From Planctomycetota bacterium (GTDB lineage: Bacteria > Planctomycetota > Phycisphaerae > Sedimentisphaerales > Anaerobacaceae): a DNA stretch of 7,871 bases. Within the stretch, counting starts at the first letter, position 1, and each line of letters opens with the position of its first letter. Made by a program: the position numbers and the translations under genes. Where the stretch lies: positions 1 to 7,871 of the forward strand of contig JABMRO010000708.1 of the NCBI GenBank assembly GCA_013202635.1. The letters run 5' to 3'. The notes beneath the pieces are model-generated. The model was not told where the DNA came from. It saw nothing but the letters and a program-made list of their open reading frames with translations, and did no database searches. Shown piece after piece: positions 5,858 to 7,871 of the stretch.

Positions 5858-7871
5858 TTATTTTCGTGCGATCTGCTGATTTTCCTCACGACGCTGACAG
5901 ATTATTTCCTCGGCGAGTCTTGCCGGAACCTTAGCATAGTGAGACATTTCCATTGTGAATGAGGCCATACCCTTGCTAAGGCTGCGAACCACTGTGGCAT
6001 AGCCAAACATACTTGCTAACGGAACCTCGGCCCTGATAACGGTGCAAGTGTCCCTGTTTTCGGTTTCAAGTATAATCCCTCGGCGGCAGTTAATGTCACC
6101 AACAACAGGGCCCTGGAATTCAGCAGGCATTTCAACTTCTACAGTCATGATAGGTTCCTGCAGACATGGGCGGGACTTCTTGAATACTTCAATAAAGGCA
6201 TCTCTTGCAGCCGTACGAAAAGCCATCTCGCTGGAGTCAACTGCGTGGTACGTGCCGTCATCGAGACACATTTTGCAAGCGACAATTTCATATCCGGCCA
6301 GGGGGCCTTTCTTCATCGCCGCCTGGAATCCCTTATTTACAGCAGGAATGTATTCACTTGGTATTCGCCCTCTGGTAACGTTGTCTTCAAACTCGTATGT
6401 GGATTCGTCGTCCTGAGTAAGCGGAATCAATCTACCGATAACATGCGCATATTGACCTGAACCACCAGTCTGTTTTTTATGACGATAATTGAATTTCGAT
6501 TCAATAGTTGGGGCTTCGCGATAGCTAACGCTCGGTATCCCAACAGTCAATTCAGCCTTAAACTCGCGGCGCATCCGCTCGATATAAACATCCAGATGCA
6601 GCTCTCCCATGCCGGCTATAACCGTTTGGCCGGTTTCCGGGTCGCTGGAAACACGGAAAGTCGGGTCTTCTTTCATAAACCGGCTAAGTGCTTTGGCCAT
6701 GCGTTCCTGATCAGCGGAGCTTCTCGGCTCGATTGATAAACTGATAACCGGATCGGCTACGAAAATACTTTCCAGAGAATAGTTCACACCATCGCCGCAA
6801 ATCGTATCACCACTTGCGCAATCTATCGATAGCACTGCAATAATATCACCCGGGCCGGCATCTAAAATATCCTCTCGGTCATTCGCGTGCATCCTGACAA
6901 TACGTCCTATACGCAGGACCCGATTGGTTCGGGCATTACGATATTTCTGGCCTTTAGTAAGTCTGCCTTGATAGATTCGTAAATAACTAAGTTGCCCAAA
7001 CGATTCATCGGCAATCTTGAATACCATCGCCACCAGCGGTGCATCCGGATCGGCTGCCAGTGGGATTTCTGTGCCTTCGTTATCGTGATCACGGGCAAAG
7101 CTGGAGCGATCCAAAGGGCTGGGAAGAAAATCACAGACTGCGTCCATTAGCGGCTGAATACCCTTGTTCTTAAAAGCCGCCCCCATCATAACCGGCACAA
7201 TATCACGATTAATGGTAGTCTCACGAATGGTTTGTCGAATCATGTCTTGGTCCACAGTTTGGTCTTCCAGAAGCTGTTCAAGCATTTCATCGTTGAACAT
7301 GCTTAATGCTTCAAGCATGTCCTGACGTGCCTTCCCGGCTGAATCGGCGTATTCCGGCGGAATCGGTCCTCGCACGACCTTTTCACATTCCTTGCCCTCA
7401 AAAGTGACAGCCTCCATAGTGATCAGATCTATTACACCTGAGAAGTCATCCCCTGCGCCCATATTAATCTGGATGGGAACCACGTTAAGACTTAGTTTTT
7501 CCGTCAGTTCCTGACGCACCCGGTCGGGATCGGCACCGATACGGTCCATTTTATTAATAAAAGCAATTCGTGGCACACGGTAACGTTTTATCTGTTGATC
7601 GACGGTAAAAGATTGACTCTGAACACCGCCCACCGAACATAGAACCATAATCGCTCCGTCAAGCACTCGTAGCGAACGTTCCACTTCAACGGTAAAAACC
7701 ACATGGCCGGGAGTGTCGATCAAATTGATGCTCTTGTCGTTCCATGACACCTGAGTAGCGGCTGAGGTTATCGTAATACCACGCTCGCGTTCAAGGTCCA
7801 TGTAGTCCAATGTCGCTCCACCTGAGTCGGAATGGACCTCCTGCATGCGATGAATCCGGCCGGTATAATAC
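5858..7871 (-). CDS. fusA: Translation elongation factor G, spdEFG1-like, 5' end cut by window
   Basis: EF-G is the cytoplasmic GTPase that moves tRNA and mRNA through the ribosome after peptide bond formation. The frame is open through the window edge: codons above the internal ATG at 7846 read YYTGRIHR, the usual EF-G sequence before switch I, so that ATG is not the start. About 25-30 codons including the P-loop lie outside. Counting from the 7846 Met, visible parts are switch I RGITI (22-26), DTPGH (44-48), NKMD (98-101), the G5-like GAAFKNKG (222-229), domain II (about 262-345), domain III (about 360-440), domain IV with HKKQTGGSGQY (456-466) and tip YHAVDSSE, and a complete domain V. Stretches such as VLDGAIMVLCSVGGVQSQS and IDCASGDT closely match mitochondrial EFG1, pointing to the spdEFG1 group. 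Such genomes often carry a second EF-G, so this may be one of two. Oddity: GHVVFT has Val50 (codon 7697-7699) where Asp is near-invariant. TetM-like ribosomal protection proteins are excluded by these matches. Confidence 0.95.
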   Translation of the reverse strand, partial: YYTGRIHRMQEVHSDSGGATLDYMDLERERGITITSAATQVSWNDKSINLIDTPGHVVFTVEVERSLRVLDGAIMVLCSVGGVQSQSFTVDQQIKRYRVPRIAFINKMDRIGADPDRVRQELTEKLSLNVVPIQINMGAGDDFSGVIDLITMEAVTFEGKECEKVVRGPIPPEYADSAGKARQDMLEALSMFNDEMLEQLLEDQTVDQDMIRQTIRETTINRDIVPVMMGAAFKNKGIQPLMDAVCDFLPSPLDRSSFARDHDNEGTEIPLAADPDAPLVAMVFKIADESFGQLSYLRIYQGRLTKGQKYRNARTNRVLRIGRIVRMHANDREDILDAGPGDIIAVLSIDCASGDTICGDGVNYSLESIFVADPVISLSIEPRSSADQERMAKALSRFMKEDPTFRVSSDPETGQTVIAGMGELHLDVYIERMRREFKAELTVGIPSVSYREAPTIESKFNYRHKKQTGGSGQYAHVIGRLIPLTQDDESTYEFEDNVTRGRIPSEYIPAVNKGFQAAMKKGPLAGYEIVACKMCLDDGTYHAVDSSEMAFRTAARDAFIEVFKKSRPCLQEPIMTVEVEMPAEFQGPVVGDINCRRGIILETENRDTCTVIRAEVPLASMFGYATVVRSLSKGMASFTMEMSHYAKVPARLAEEIICQRREENQQIARK

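Noticed and set aside
7844..7846. ATG at 7846 as the start of EF-G
   Set aside because: The frame continues upstream to the window edge with conserved YYTGRIH, so the Met is internal.
5858..7871. Tetracycline-resistance ribosomal protection protein (TetM-like)
   Set aside because: Domain II, domain IV and the VGGVQSQS and IDCASGDT stretches match EF-G of the mitochondrial EFG1 type.
1..7871. CRISPR array, tRNA, rRNA, insertion sequence or phage genes
   Set aside because: No regularly spaced repeats, cloverleaf, rRNA stretches, transposase or integrase motifs were seen on either strand.

Overview
The window looks like part of a bacterial chromosome from the Planctomycetota, of moderate GC content judged by eye. 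Three things point there. The secreted beta-propeller protein opens its mature part with a W-P-Q-F-x-G-P-N-R-D motif typical of planctomycete PQQ-like proteins. A secreted alpha/beta-hydrolase follows, of a kind common in that phylum. The EF-G resembles the spdEFG1 / mitochondrial EFG1 type found in spirochaetes, planctomycetes and deltaproteobacteria. A Phycisphaerae-like lineage is possible, but the class cannot be fixed from this sequence.

Layout. Positions 16-1729, minus strand: a two-gene ABC-2 exporter operon of NodI/NodJ type, ATPase first, with the permease start overlapping the ATPase end by 14 bases. Positions 1730-2059: a divergent intergenic region with a perfect TATAAT on the exporter side and an imperfect hairpin in front of the next gene. 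Positions 2060-3319, plus strand: a secreted PQQ-like beta-propeller protein. Positions 3420-4586, plus strand: a secreted alpha/beta-hydrolase, cut in two by one in-frame TAG at 4254-4256 where family members appear to have Trp. Positions 4635-5312, minus strand: an unrecognised Cys-containing secreted protein, convergent with the hydrolase. Positions 5313-5857: about 540 bases without a credible gene, holding two perfect 7-bp inverted repeats. Positions 5858 to the window edge, minus strand: an EF-G gene missing only its first 25-30 codons.

The genes do not form one obvious pathway. The exporter pair is a functional unit. The beta-propeller and hydrolase genes are adjacent, co-oriented and both exported, so they may be co-transcribed and act outside the cytoplasm. 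EF-G is a translation housekeeping gene.

I found no sign of a new defence, mobile or biosynthetic system. The observations most worth checking are the lone amber codon in an otherwise intact hydrolase gene, in a window where every other stop is TAA, and a Val replacing the near-invariant Asp in the EF-G D-T-P-G-H-V-D-F motif. Both are single-base differences and could be real changes or assembly errors.
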